NCBI GenBank assembly: GCA_029964075.1
Contig: CM057144.1
Location: 10,129,281 to 10,193,280 of the forward strand
DNA: 64,000 nt
Source of the DNA: Patiria pectinifera
Lineage: Eukaryota; Echinodermata; Asteroidea; Valvatida; Asterinidae
Direction: 5' to 3'
The position numbers and the translations under genes were made by a program. The notes beneath the pieces are model-generated. The model was not told where the DNA came from and made no database searches. It saw nothing but the letters and a program-made list of their open reading frames with translations. Below, piece by piece: positions 17,601 through 29,145 of the stretch. The first letter of the stretch is position 1, and each line of letters opens with the position of its first letter.

Positions 17601-20600
17601 CATGTAATTGGACAATATTTCACAAGCTGCGTTGACGCGATTCCACCGCGAAAGGTCAATTGTCGCTTAATAGGAATGTATTGGGATTTCTTTGGGAGGG
17701 AAGTTTTGATATTTTTTAATATTTTAATCTTTCTTAAGTATCTTATTTTTTTGGACATTTCTTTACAACTGCGTCTACAACAACTACCCGTGAATTTCAT
17801 CACAGAAGCGCAAAAATTGCACCATTTAATACTCGCGTACCAATTCAGTGCCATTTAACAACGCGTGCAAATGTTCATGTACCTGCACATGTGCATGTCA
17901 GAAAGTCTGATCTCGTATCCCATGGTGCCGAGTAGTTCGCTCCCACCACTACGCCGAAGAGTGTCGGTCCCAGAGGTCCCAGAACACAGCCCTGCTTTAC
18001 CCGCTGCTCACTGGAAAGCTTCATATAATGCGCCGTTGAAGCAGACCTTGTTGTGCATGTCTTCATGGAAGGAGGTAATTACGTTTAGCAGTCTCGGGGC
18101 AGCAGCATGAAGAGCGCGCTTCTGCCCAGCTCAAACGCCTTTGTCAGATCGATGAATGCAATATGGGCTCCGTGCGCGAACAAGAGAGGGCTCTTATTTA
18201 CCACTTTCGAGAGCTCCGTGGACGGGTCAGAAATGCGTTGGATTGTCAGGGTTGTCTTCCCCAATTCTTCCTTTCTTTAATACTGTTGAGGGGTATTCGT
18301 AAACGGAGCCCATAGAGTGGTCTTTGATGCTCGCGAGACTTCTCCTGCAGCTGGCGTAGGGAGTAGATCATGTCCATTGTAGATCTGCCAGCTCTGAAAC
18401 CGCACTGTGACTCTGGGTAGACGCGCGAAGCAAGGTTCTGAAGACGTGCTAAGGCAACGCGAGCGAATACCTTCCAAACTATGCTGGGAAGTGAGATGCA
18501 GTCGCTTCGGTCATCCTCATTTTTATACAAGGTCACGATGTGTTCCTCATCATGTTCTATGTTCCTCATCACGCATGTGCTGAGGAACATAGACCTTCTC
18601 CCTGCAGAGACGGGGAATTAAGCTCATGCACGTAGTGCAGCAGCGCTGATTTCCCGCTCTTTAAGGCCTCGGGTGGGATGCCGTCTTGATGATGTTGGAC
18701 TGATTTGCTTCACTTTCTGTTCTACCTCCTTGGTAACCCATTCCAGTCAGCTTTCTTGTAATTCAAGCGCCTCTTGAAAGTCAAAGTGGTTGGCTTTACA
18801 GCTGCATTGACGCGAATGCTAATGGGTCGGTGTTGGCTTCGTGGAATAGTATCCATCGAGATCTTTTGACACAGTCTGGCGATATTTCCGGATACAGTGG
18901 CTAGATCTGGGTTGTATCCACGCCTCCAACAAGCACTGTGAAACGAAGGAGGTAGCTTTGTGTCATGAATGAGACTAAGTTGGTTTGTGTCCATCCCCTC
19001 TTCACCAATGATGATCTGCGATTTGCTGTGTACTTGAGGAACAGAGTAAGGAAATTTAAACTCTACAGCTGGTGGTTTGTAGACAGATGTTACTACAACA
19101 CTGCTTAACTCAACTGTAAGTGCTTCGATGTTGTTGTCTTCTGATAAGGAGGTATCTTCTATAATTGAGCCTGCTTTGACAAATATGGCACTGCCACACC
19201 GTCGGTGGGGTCGCTCGATGGACATGACCATACCAGGTATGACTGGGTGGTTGTTATTGCTTCCTCTATGTGTCTCCTGTAGGCAGAGGACATCACACTG
19301 GAGATTGCTTCACAGCCGCTAGGGTATTTTGCATTGCGGTTGAAAAACCTTCGACATTCGCAGAGAGTACAATCAGAACAGGCCTTGGAAAGGACTGCAA
19401 TTCTGATGTCTTCTGTCACTTCTATACTTCAAGGTATGTTCAATGATAAATAGATGTTTCTTGAGTTTGATGTGCGTGGTGGTGGCGGGATTAGCATTAC
19501 CCAGGGCCGTGACGTGGACGCTCCTACCCCGAGGCGGGCGGAAGCTATCCAGTGAGATGCGATGATCTCTCCCTCCATCAGAAGTGACCCCTAGCGCTCT
19601 TAATTTCCAACGCCAATCGGACGAGCTTGTAACTTATTTAACTGCCACTTCACGTGTTGAGCCGATATCTTTTGAAATCGCTGGAGTAACCTCTCCATGG
19701 TGCTACAAGCCTGGGCAGTTTATATGGGGGCCTTGAGTTGTCCAGACGACAGTACACCCCCTCTTGGTCTTGTTCGTATTATCCAAAGGAAACGTAGGCC
19801 TAGAACTTCACAGTTGGGTTCCAGCGCAGCTGCAGCAGTTGCCGGAAGGTGACGCATCACGCCATTCCACCGCCTTAGGGGCTCCACTCCGGATTTTCAA
19901 TCAGGGTTTACCCCCCCCCCCCCCAATAAGCCTTATCTTTCCCAAGGTTACCCGCAAGGCAGCGGGGTGGGGCGGGAACGATGAGCTTGCCCAGTGTGCA
20001 CACATTTATGTGCGTGTTTACTGCACAGATCAATCGAAACCCATTACTTGGGCCAAGCCAATCTACTTAGTTGCCTCTTTCACTGATGCAAGTTTCGGCC
20101 CTTGTTCTCATTACGGCACTCCCTATCGATTGGAAAGATTTCTTCGTTGTTGAAAAGCTAATGGACTATATTTGTCAAAAAAATGGGTACAGTACGTGTG
20201 GTATATCTTTTATATTCCTGTAAAAAACAGACTGCTTTGAGGGTTCCAGTTTTTTTTCTTAGCTTCATAGCTTTATCAGATAATTTAGATTTTCCCGCTC
20301 AATTCCACAAACTGGTTCGTTTAATCAAAACAAATATTCTACCAATTCGTGCGGGTTTCAGAAAGTTGGGTACGAATAAAAACGCAGTTTCTGAGTTCGT
20401 TTCTGTATTGAAATAGGAGCTTGGACGCGCAAGAAAACCATATTACGTACGTTTGTTGGTTTTCGAATTTGAATGAACGCTCTGTCTGATTGGACGAACA
20501 AGTTGCGAAATGGGACGGGAAACCTATATTATGGGTTTCCCAGCTCAAGTGCGTCAGGAATTCATTCAAAGTTGTTTAAGAACGTATTTAAGCGATTTTG

Positions 20601-23512
20601 ATCATCGGCAGCTAATTCTTTGGTTCTCATTCATTTCATGGCGTTCAGTTTCGTTTATAGACATTCAAATTTGTTTGCCAACACATCCAAATTAGAAATT
20701 GCACCATTCAATGATATAGCAACCAATCGTCATTCAATTTGGCACACATTGGTTTAATAAGGTTTCGACCTGCGAGTCTTACTTTCATTTTCGTTCTCGT
20801 GCAATCAGTTTAGCACATGGCGCATTCAAAATGCAAGAACATCAAATGGATATTAAGAGTAAGCAAACGTAACGATGAAATCATAGACCATTGCACTTTC
20901 CATCTTTTTGTAAATTTCATTTTGGTGTCCTTTTTGTTTTCTTCAGCATTTATTTTTTCACCGTTGCTCTATATTCCTTCTGACTATAATGTCAACCTAG
21001 CAATTTTAAGAAAATTGTTTAGTATAAAACTCTAACTCTACGGTGTCACACCTCTCCCAGGACAAGATTTCAATAGAGAAGCTCCTGACAATTTCAGGAT
21101 AATAAGAAAAACATTGATTTGCGCCAGGTCGTTGAGAAGGACAATCCCTATTTGAAGAAGGTTCCATACAGAGGTAAGTTTGGAACTTTTCAACCAGTTT
21201 AAGAAATGTTAAGATTCTTTGTGTGTTGTGCACACTTACACAGTACACACACATGTTGTCTGCAATAAAGGATATTCCACAAATAATGGAATAGTTTGTG
21301 AGGGTGATAAATTGGAACACTGTCATATTAAAGTGGCTCCATTTGATAGGGGAATTAATTTGCTTTCCATTGATACAATTACCTCTTTACCGAGAACCAT
21401 GTATTTCAACATGAAGTCCAAAAACCCACTTTCTTAAAGTTTGCATGATTGAGTGGTGAATTTAGCTTCCCGGAACACGCCATTGCAGTGGACAAGGTGT
21501 TGAATGGGAAGGCAGACATGTTGTTTGAACATAATGGACTATCATGTTTCTTGATTAAAAATAAAATTTCATAGATATTTGTTTTATGTAACAAGAGCAT
21601 CGATCCAACTTAGCAAGGCTTTGGTTATGCATATTTTCACATTTGCACACGTGAAAGCATAATTATGATAAACATAATCTTTTGAATGATTAATTATTAA
21701 TCGTAAACTGTATTATGTACCATTTCATGCTGCAACATCTACAACATACCCCCTTTCAAATCACCCATTCTGGAATTTGTATTCCTGTGGAGACATTTCT
21801 TTGTTCTCGTGTAGTAAAGTTTTCGAGTGTGAAATTGAAGTTTCAAAATGCTCTTATTTTAACCAGAATTAATTTCCTGGGCTGAAATTTGGACTAAATA
21901 TCCCTTTTCTAAAACTCTTCCATTTGCGACAAATCAACCTACCTTGGAAATTCCTAGTTTTTGAGTAAAATCCATATATCTATTTCGTGAAATTCTTGTG
22001 GAGACGTATTCATCTATAGAAATGTTCTTCTGGAGACGTATACAATCTTTTGTTCCCTATTGTGTTCATGTCTCCGTAAGGTAGTAAATTTAAGAACACT
22101 GTCCACAGCAATAGCGCATTCCTAATACACCACTTAAGTTCAAACCACAGCAAACTTGAAAAAGGATGGTTTGGAGCCTTTGTTTTGAAATCAATGCTGC
22201 TCAGGCATTCGTGACTGTAGATAATTATGCAAATAAGGTATGAATGGAAAGCTGATGCACCGCCTTTTAGATGATATAACTTTGGCAGTGTTCATAATTT
22301 TATAGGGGGGCGGAAGAGCCAATCCATCGTGCACGAACAAGTTGCGAAATGAACACTTTGGCAGTGTTCATAATTTTATAGTGGGGCGGAAGAGCCAATC
22401 CATCGTGCATTTAATGATAATAGCACCAAATTTGGCACAGAGATAAACTAAACAAATATTACTGTGGGGGGCTGTGGTCCAATGGTTACGGTTTTCGACT
22501 CGTGTGTCGTGCTACACGGGTTCGAATCCTGACGAGGAACATGGTCCTTGTGCTCTTGAGCAGGGCACTTTACCATTATTGCTTCGTCCTTCGGATGGGA
22601 CGTAAAGCCGTAGGTCCCGTGTGTTGTGTAATGCACGATATATAAAGAATCCAGTAGCACTCGTCGCTAAGAGAAGGGGTTTGCCCCGGTGCTTCTGGCA
22701 GTGGCTGCAATATGCGCCACAACACCTTGTAAACCATTATAAAGGTGCTACATAATGGTCCTCATATTTCTCATGTACTTCATTAACCTTGTCTTTAAAA
22801 AAATAGACATAATTACCAGCGCCTTGAGTACCTTATTGTTGGTAGATACGTGCGTTATATAAGACTCCGGTATTACTTTCTCATGCTAACCATATATTTT
22901 CGGGTTACCATTTATACAGCCTCTATCATACATCCCGGTATAACAATTTAAAAACCCCAGCACCATCTTAAAAAAATGGATTGACTAAGTGACATTTATT
23001 TTTGTTTCAAGTAGTACAGATGAATTTAAGTAACTTATTTTGTATTTTATGGACAATTAGAAAGCATTTAAATATTTTGATAAAATGGCTGATCTGCTTT
23101 CACCTGACCTGGGTAATTTCTACCGTTACCAAGGGCGTTCCACTTTTGATTCGAGTGGTGTGACACGGAGATATTTAAATTACAGTGTTTTGTATTCGAT
23201 AGACGACGAGGCATCCTTCAACCCATCGATAATCTGGCTGATCTGCTTTCCACTGACTTGGGTAATTTCTACCGTTACCAAGGGCGTTCCACTTTTGATT
23301 TAAGTGGTGTGACACGGAGATATTTAAATTACAGTGTTTTGTATTCGATAGACGACGAGGCATCCTTCAACCCCATCGATAACCTAGCTGATCTGGTTTC
23401 CCCTGACCTGGGTAATTTCTACCGTTACCAAGGCTTTAACACGTTGCCTGGTTGTTGGAACGATGCTATATGGTCAGTTTGGAGGACTCCGTTGGAAATG
23501 GGTCGAGCACAG
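14636..23512 (+). CDS. Secreted alpha-carbonic anhydrase-like gene, incomplete, five exons seen
   Basis: Exons supported are 14636-14687 (signal peptide MPLVVLVASLLLATRLV), 14948-14992 (EIDAGYAYFYGEGPN), 15458-15634, 21128-21173 (VVEKDNPYLKKVPYR) and 23352-23512. All have AG/GT borders and mutually consistent phase-1 joins where they abut. Exon 3 carries GPANWSKINPKYLGEDQSPI, the family's W...P...QSPI block, and ends in NTFNSGVL where active enzymes have NNGH. The last exon seen reads NLADLVSPDLGNFYRYQG and then NTLPGCWNDAIWSVWRTPLE, matching FYRYNGSLTTPxC...W.V...P. Alpha-carbonic anhydrases hydrate CO2 using three zinc-binding histidines. Those histidines should lie in the exons missing between 15635 and 21127, a stretch crowded with transposons. 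The proton-shuttle His is replaced by Val, and the second Thr of LTTP is Leu. The 3' terminal exon was not identified. It could be a gene with unseen exons, a CA-related non-enzymatic protein, or a pseudogene. Confidence 0.82.
15812..15976. mobile_element. 165-bp palindromic MITE
   Basis: The ends AAGCCCGCTTCATACT and its imperfect reverse complement (ending CCGGGCTT) enclose GCGAAAGCG-type inverted arms. It lies in the carbonic anhydrase-like gene after exon 3. Confidence 0.7.
16374..16428. mobile_element. Half copy of the 15812 MITE
   Basis: The segment AAGGCCGGCTCGTACTCGGC and the following GCGAACGCGAAT match one arm of the MITE at 15812-15976. The match stops where a LINE reverse transcriptase fragment begins, so it looks like a truncated or recombined copy. 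Confidence 0.6.
16431..16552 (-). mobile_element. LINE reverse transcriptase fragment
   Basis: The minus-strand translation contains SSEQRVKRGCVLGPTLFSVV, matching the VKQGCVL.PTLF block of non-LTR reverse transcriptases. It is a near-duplicate of 17930-18060 in the larger LINE remnant downstream. Only about 120 bases are present. Confidence 0.8.
16911..17064. mobile_element. 154-bp palindromic MITE
   Basis: Inverted arms run from GGGAATATATGTGCC to GCACATATTTAC. They contain ACTGGTTGGAGTCT against AGACTCCAACCAGT and GATAATTACC against its counterpart GTAATTATC. The hairpin turn is at about 16985. Immediately upstream (16886-16910) is an AG-preceded stretch reading VHYFNNV that resembles the VHY block of carbonic anhydrases. 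It may be a disrupted exon, but the match is too short to call. Confidence 0.7.
17489..17659 (-). mobile_element. Dispersed short repeat, copy 3, with terminal inverted repeats
   Basis: The ends read TTGACCTATCGCCG and, inverted, CGCGAAAGGTCAA. The body matches copies at 5640-5830 and 14440-14580 on the opposite strand. The three copies define a small MITE family. Confidence 0.65.
17930..19640 (-). mobile_element. Decayed non-LTR retrotransposon (endonuclease plus reverse transcriptase)
   Basis: Minus-strand pieces in several frames follow the order of a LINE ORF2. An APE-type endonuclease piece contains CDVLCLQETHRG near 19290 and later YKPP and HDTKLPPSFHSACWRRGYNP near 18920. A linker piece reads QHRPISI. 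Reverse transcriptase blocks follow: SLPSIVWKVFARVALARLQ, SQCGFRAGRSTMDMIYSLRQ, AHIAFIDLTKAFE and finally VKQGCVLGP near 18000. Stops and frameshifts interrupt every segment, and the C-terminal part is absent. Such elements copy their RNA into DNA at a nicked target. This copy cannot do so, and it lies inside the interval between carbonic anhydrase-like exons. Confidence 0.88.
19650..21120. other. Intronic or intergenic DNA without recognised gene
   Basis: This lies between the LINE remnant and the next carbonic anhydrase-like exon. No zinc-ligand exon (a HFHWG-like stretch) was found here by eye. The sequence GAACAAGTTGCGAAATG at about 20496 recurs near 22338. Confidence 0.35.
22280..22420 (+). 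repeat. Tandem duplication, unit about 68 bp
   Basis: The stretch CTTTGGCAGTGTTCATAATT followed by GGGGCGGAAGAGCCAATCC occurs twice in direct orientation, separated by ACGAACAAGTTGCG. Confidence 0.75.
22464..22760 (+). mobile_element. tRNA-derived SINE
   Basis: The head carries an A-box-like TGGTCCAATGGTTA and the B box GGTTCGAATCC (22519-22529), as in RNA polymerase III promoters. The body continues with CAGGGCACTTTACC and CTTCGTCCTTCGGATGGGAC and ends near AAGGTGCTACATAATGG. A related body occurs at 49170-49640. The head does not fold as an intact tRNA with acceptor stem, so it is not called a tRNA gene. Confidence 0.8.
23085..23433 (+). repeat. Tandem partial duplication of a carbonic anhydrase-like exon
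   Basis: A unit of 149-150 bp occurs about two and a third times. Equivalent points are 23087, 23236 and 23386. Each unit contains the last 65 or so intron bases with the acceptor (AG at 23201-23202 and 23350-23351) and the first part of the exon, encoding SPDLGNFYRYQG. Only the third copy continues into the rest of the exon. The second has lost one C after AACCC and would be out of frame. Confidence 0.88.
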
Positions 23513-23879
23513 GTAGGCTGTGGGATCCATTCACAAGTACCCCCTCAGCGGTGAAATTGTGAAACAAAGCTGCCATTTATGGTAGGACACTTCGCCGGTA
23601 CGCAGTGATTCTTATGATATGAATATTAGCAAACACGATGCAGCGAGGTAGAAAACGACATTCCGCGTCCGAATTACTTAATTGGCTACAGAAATAAATA
23701 AAACACATGTCTATGAGATGTGGCTGCAGACGCTTCCACAGGCGCGTGTTATTTTCAGGCATGGCTAAGCTCACCTCCTGACTTGGTCCCGCTCCTTTTG
23801 TATTTCGTAAGGTAGGACATAACGGGGTAGTGTGGGAACCAGCCTCACTCAATAAGATATCATTGGTAAACCCAACTAG

Positions 23880-24110
23880 CTCCTGTTAGCACTTGATTTG
23901 TCTGTACCAACTTTATATTGTTATTTAACTTCTGTCGTTGTCCTTGTAATTGTAATTGTTCCTTGTTAATTTCACACAGTGGAGTCTCCACTCGACAGGC
24001 TCATGCTATTTGGAGATCTCCATCCATACACAATTCTAAATGATATATAATTGTATTTGTACATGTATGTGTTGGTAAAAATTAAAGATTTTGATTTGAT
24101 TTGATTTGAA
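23880..24110 (+). mobile_element. 3' end of a CR1-like LINE
   Basis: GGAGTCTCCACTCGACAGGC is followed by GGAGATCTCC. A short tail of GATTT repeats (24088-24108) ends the element. Microsatellite tails after such a hairpin-forming 3' UTR are typical of CR1-group non-LTR elements. No coding part is attached. Confidence 0.65.
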
Positions 24111-24114
24111 TATA

Positions 24115-25920
24115 CGCATGAATCAGCGATCCTCGCCCTCATCGGCAGCATGATACATTCAACGAATCATAAATAAATGAAGAAAGATTAGATTTAGTTT
24201 TAATTCTCGTCTCAAATTAAACGACATAGGGTCTAACGCAAACCGCCCATTATCCACATTGTATTCGCTCTTGTCTAGGACAAAACTAACTAAAATGGGA
24301 ATTCTTTAGAGGAATTTACACTTCAGCAAAAGCATTCGCAAAACATTAATTGTATGTGTCTTGTTATCCCAGAAATAGGCCCACATACAAACACAATAAG
24401 ATACAAGACATAGCAAAGACACGAATGTCATCAAATTTTCCCGTCATTTTTTTCTCGCAAAATACAGATTGAAGTATTTCGAAGCCTATACAACAAGCCA
24501 AAATGTACCGCCGACAACATTCACATTCCAGACAACTTCCGGCCCCTGCAGCCTCATGATGGTCGCAAGATCTGTTACAACCCACAACATAACTACCGCA
24601 CCGAGGTAGAGGCTGCAATTTAAATCGTAAAAGTGCTGATGAGGAACCCATCTGTATTTATTTGCCAGAAATTTAGACAAGATTATATACTTCCAGTATT
24701 CTGTTTACAATAATAAGCGCCATTTTTATGGTTGACGCATCCGCTTTTATTTGACTTTAAGGACGTTCACATGTTCGTGTTTGTGCGCAGACGTAACAAT
24801 AGATTAAGTCGACCAACGGTCCTCGATCGAATTTGCTCATAAAATAGTTCGTTGTTGGCCACAAGATTTTGCCTAAAATTTTACATTGATGCCCTCAGTA
24901 TTGAAAAGGAAGACTCGCCGTTTATATAGGATTAGTGGTGTCCGCTGATTTTGTTTTTATCTATTTACTAGTTTTGGTATTCTTTGTTATTCAGTTTTCT
25001 TTTAATAATGGAAAGTTATATTTTGCCATCCACCGATGTCACCATTAATTAAGATGTTTATTATTTTGCATAGTATAGGTTTTACCGGCCAATTTCCGAA
25101 TTTTTTTAAATCCTTTTCATGATTACGATCAAATAGGGTTTCTTTTTTCATTGTGGGGCATTCAATTTCAATTTTTAGGCAACCAAGATTTTGCTCTGAA
25201 TGCTCGTTTTCGTTCTGAGGCATTCTATTCCGTTTTGGTGCATTCAAGACTTATTTTGTAGCATTTTTAGATTAAGTCTTTGCAACCTTTTGACGGTTGA
25301 CGCTTTTAAATTATCGAATGTCGGTGCGCTTATAACTTATAACCATGCTTTTCGTTTCTTATTCGCTTATGGGCAATCACTTTCATCGTTTGGTCATTCA
25401 AAGTAATAAGATCGATATATTTTCCTATTTTCCTCCGAGGTTAATTTCCCCCAACAAATCTTGGTGACTGTAAAATTTACAATGTAACAAATTAACTGAT
25501 TTGAGGGACACAAGATGTAACGAAATAATGAAATGAAAAGGGCTGGGATAATTTCTTTTTAACTGTTGATCTGTTCTACTTGTTAAAACGTTTGAGCAAG
25601 GGGCGTCTTTACGTTGACGATTTTCTGACGTGCAAGACATCGGGACACGTATGTTTGGCAATGGTTGTACCATTGGGAACACTTCTCTTTGGTAATTTCT
25701 TAAATGTTTTTGTGCGTATGTCTGACCGAACACTTATTTAAAAGGCCCATGCAAAGTTATTTTTCAATGCAAACCTTGAAGATGCTAGTTTGTTGACATT
25801 TAACCTTAATTTGCAAGTTTTATTTGTCCATTTTGAAGGGTTTGTTTTTCCGTTTTCTTATGGTAATGCAAAGTTCTGTATTCATGAGCAAAACTTTGAT
25901 GTCATTCCGGACAGATTAAT
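24115..25920. other. Intergenic DNA, nothing recognised
   Basis: No gene was recognised. The expected last exon of the carbonic anhydrase-like gene was looked for here and not found. Confidence 0.35.
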
Positions 25921-25931
25921 TTTGTTAAGGA

Positions 25932-26032
25932 GAATACACGAGAAAGTGTGGATTCGTAATTAAAGAATTCACGAGGCGCGAAGCGCCGAGTGAATTCGTA
26001 AACATTAAGAATCCACACTTGCGAGTGTATTC
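25932..26032. repeat. 100-bp palindrome
   Basis: GAATACACGAGAAAGTGTGG pairs with the inverted CCACACTTGCGAGTGTATTC around the centre GAGGCGCGAAGCGCC. It uses the same GTGTGGATTC word that recurs at 26470-26580. Confidence 0.85.
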
Positions 26033-26042
26033 TTCGACTTAA

Positions 26043-26606
26043 ACCATTGCGTCAACAGAAGTATTGGAAAGAATGTTGCAACCTGACGCCACGTTTTGCT
26101 TCATATATCATCTCAATGAAGGTCATTCGTTGCAAAAATGATGATAAGTCATGAATCTGGGACTGAGAAATGTTTCCAATGTTGCTAGGAAACACTTGAA
26201 ATGACTCTCCATAGACTTTGTACACAAGCGCGGAAGTGGCGTCAGGTTGCAACATTTTTCGCCACACCCGTACAACCAAGTCATTTTGTGTGTACAGGCT
26301 CCTTACGTCAAAATGGATAGTTCAGACGACGATTTCTTTCTAACTAAAAGTAGTTTTTGCAGTGACGGCGGAGAATCTGACTGTGAAGATGCATTGGTAA
26401 TATTCGGAAAGCAACTTTTCACGCAGACGGTCCTATTCATGCTCAATATGGAGACAATTGTCCGACGTTCAAAGTGTGGATTCGTAATTCCGAATCCACA
26501 CTTTACTAAAGATTCGTCGTTCCGAATCCACACTTTGTGACCAGTGTAAGAGATTCGTAGATCCGAATCCACACTTTTAACAATAGTGTGACGTCATAGC
26601 AATGGT
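26043..26606. mobile_element. Candidate TTAA-flanked element with an inner inverted repeat
   Basis: ACCATTGC at the left and GCAATGGT at the right are each bordered by TTAA (26039-26042 and 26607-26610). Inside, AATGTTGCAACCTGACGCCA (26072) pairs with TGGCGTCAGGTTGCAACATT ending at 26256. Further right, CCGAATCCACACTTT recurs three times. A short acidic frame starting MDSSDDDFFL at about 26313 is unassigned. TTAA flanks are typical of piggyBac-like elements, but the terminal repeat is short, so this is tentative. Confidence 0.45.
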
Positions 26607-26614
26607 TTAACGCG

Positions 26615-28560
26615 CATTAAACCATGAAAACATGTAGCCCCTAGACAAGCTCGAGTGTGTGCACTGAATAAACAATGATAAAATCCTTGACCGAAGCCAC
26701 CTGTGCCCCGCGCGCTATCGGTTTGATCATGATTGACTGGAATAAATTTATCTATATATATAAGAGCAAGTTTTACTCGGCCTCCGAGAAATGTTTGCTC
26801 CTGAAAGGATCCGAGACCGCGGTCTCCCGCGGCGCCAAAATCACTCCACGTCCGTGGAAAAATGTGGAGGGTGTCTTCCGCCGGGTCGGACACTTCGGGT
26901 CGTCCTAATTTTCCCGTACGGACCGGCGATCCGTTTCGTCGATTTTTCGTGACTGCGTTTTGCACAAGAATTTGCCGTCGTGTGCGCTTTCACGTTGACT
27001 GCCTGGCCGCCCCTGTGCTGGCTTTTCTTCGAGTCAAGACTGTGCGTGTCAGCGGCTTCAACGTTCCGTTTACGTGTTCTACTTGGCCGTTCTCAGTGTT
27101 TACCATACAGTAGTATGGGGTGACCTTGGCAAAAAAAAAATTCTCCATGGTGCGTGGCCACCAAGTGTCCCTATTGTTTCCTATGCTTTGCTTGCCGCCC
27201 CTGCGCCGAGTGCAACGAATACCCAGAAGGACTACACATTAGTATGCCATCAAGGCTGAGAGTTGTGAATTCGCTGCCCGCCACGTGTAATTCAATGTCG
27301 CGTTATACATTTTGGGGCCTGTTTTGGGATCAACGAAGGATCGATGCATTGCTTCAAATATCGCGATCTTTGAACTACGTTGGGTTGGAATAACGAAGAG
27401 TGCATAAATAATAATATCCATTGGCGGTTGTTGGCTGTTTGGCCTTGCTTTATAATGGTTGAACCAACTTGAATAAAAGTTGAATCGACTTTTTCCTCGC
27501 AGGTCTCGCAAACTGTAAGAAGTTCAAGTTAACGTTTGTTGAAGAGTCCAATACTGTAACTTAATTATGAACTTCCTCCATGATTCAGACTTTGTAATTT
27601 TCAATTATTTATGGTAACACTCAACATTTCCATTGCAAATGACACCTTCACGTTTTATTGCATTATGATTTATTGTCAAAACTGTACAATCAGCCTCATT
27701 CGCCTGTGTATACTACAGTAAACTACGTTTTCCCACAAATGCGACTGCCTCACAAAATGCCAATTTCAGACCAACGGGAAAATTTACAGACAGTTATACA
27801 TGCCATGGTACATAATTGGGCGAAAACGGGTGGGGGACGGGGGACCCCACCCCAACCCGGCCGGGGAAAACCATATCGTTTGGTCTCCCCCCTCACTTTT
27901 TCTTCCCCGAATAAAAATTGTAGCCTACTATTATGATTCTATTGTTCAGAATAGCTGATTCAATGACTCCAAACTCGAAAATGATGTTTAAAAGATGATC
28001 TTTTGCTTGAAACAATTGGTTTTACTAATAGTGGTCAGAAATTGCCTCAGATCGCACCACAGAAATTGCTTTTCTATAACTGCATGTCTTCTCAACTAAA
28101 TCCGCCATTTGCATTTAACTCCCCACATTTTCAACCCAAACACAAACACGCCCTACCCGATCTATGATCGGGTAAATCAGCTTGTACCATTATATACGCG
28201 GATAGACGAGACAAATACCTCGTAATTATGATTAAACACAAAAGAAATCATAAAAGGGCTTGACGGATGTAAAGTATTATGATAATAGCCTTCTTAACAT
28301 GACCGCAGAAAACTCTGCTTTGTACCGTCAAGAAAAATTAGTCTCATTAATCTATTTGAACACATCTTTTCTAGTGAAACAGCGCTTATTAGCCTGAACA
28401 TAAATTATAAAAGATGAGTGAATTAATACAAAGAGCCTTGTTCCATGATTAACAACACTTCAAGCTAGACCAAGGTTCAGTGACATTAAACAGCCGTCGT
28501 ATTGAAACTCCATCCTAGAAACTCCATCCTATCTGGTTGATTAAACTATATGGCTTGGCG
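26615..28560. other. Intergenic DNA, no gene assigned
   Basis: A cysteine-rich stretch (CPYCFLCFACRPCAEC, plus strand near 27165) stands out, but its open frame is short with no recognisable family. Nothing else was seen. Confidence 0.3.
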
Positions 28561-28579
28561 AGGACATCGTACTTTTCAG

Positions 28580-28860
28580 TACGCATGATTCACATCGCGA
28601 AGGAGCACGGTTAAACATTAACAAGATGCAAGGTTCAACGTTAATAATGCGAAGGTTCATGATTGATATTGCGAACAAGGACGGTGGAACGTTGACATCA
28701 AGCATGATTCATGGCGTACATTGACAAGATTGAACGTGAACATTATCAAGTTGGAACATTCACATTGAGAAGGAAGAACTTCCACATTGCGATATTAAGA
28801 AACGTACAACGTGCACATTGCGAAGATACAACGTCAATATTAAGAAGATACATGGCTGAT
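28580..28860 (+). repeat. Degenerate minisatellite
   Basis: Imperfect units of roughly 25-35 bases containing variants of CATTGCGAAG, GAACGTTGACAT and AACATTAACAAG follow one another. Units differ too much to count exactly. Confidence 0.55.
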
Positions 28861-28879
28861 ACTAGTATAGTAGTAAGTG

Positions 28880-28998
28880 TACATACATGTACATGTACAG
28901 ACACGTATGCATGTACATGTACATATATGTACATGTACAAACATTAACATGCAATACACAAGTCATGTACATGTAGTGTACATGTACATGTGTATTGC
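28880..28998. repeat. ACATGTAC-rich low-complexity tract
   Basis: Runs of ACATGTACATGTAC alternate with short unique pieces. ACATGCAATACACA and its inverse TGTGTATTGCATGT form a hairpin around CATGTAC repeats. Confidence 0.8.
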
Positions 28999-29145
28999 AT
29001 GTGAAAATCTTGACCGGTAAAAATGGCCATATACATGTACATATAGCCATGCGTCGTTGCTACGTGTGGACTTTCGAAAGCCTGAATGAAGACATTCCAT
29101 TTACACTTCATAGTCCTGAAAGTTAAGGCGAAATAAAACAAACAA

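Noticed and set aside
22464..22540. Functional tRNA gene
   Set aside because: A and B boxes are present, but no acceptor stem pairing was seen and a SINE body follows directly.
23085..23303. Independent small gene starting MADLLSPDLG
   Set aside because: It is the duplicated piece of the carbonic anhydrase-like exon plus intron, with frame changes between copies.
26313..26540. N-terminus of a nuclear protein (MDSSDDDFFL...)
   Set aside because: The frame is short, ends in the GAATCCACACTT repeats, and no domain or splice partner could be recognised.
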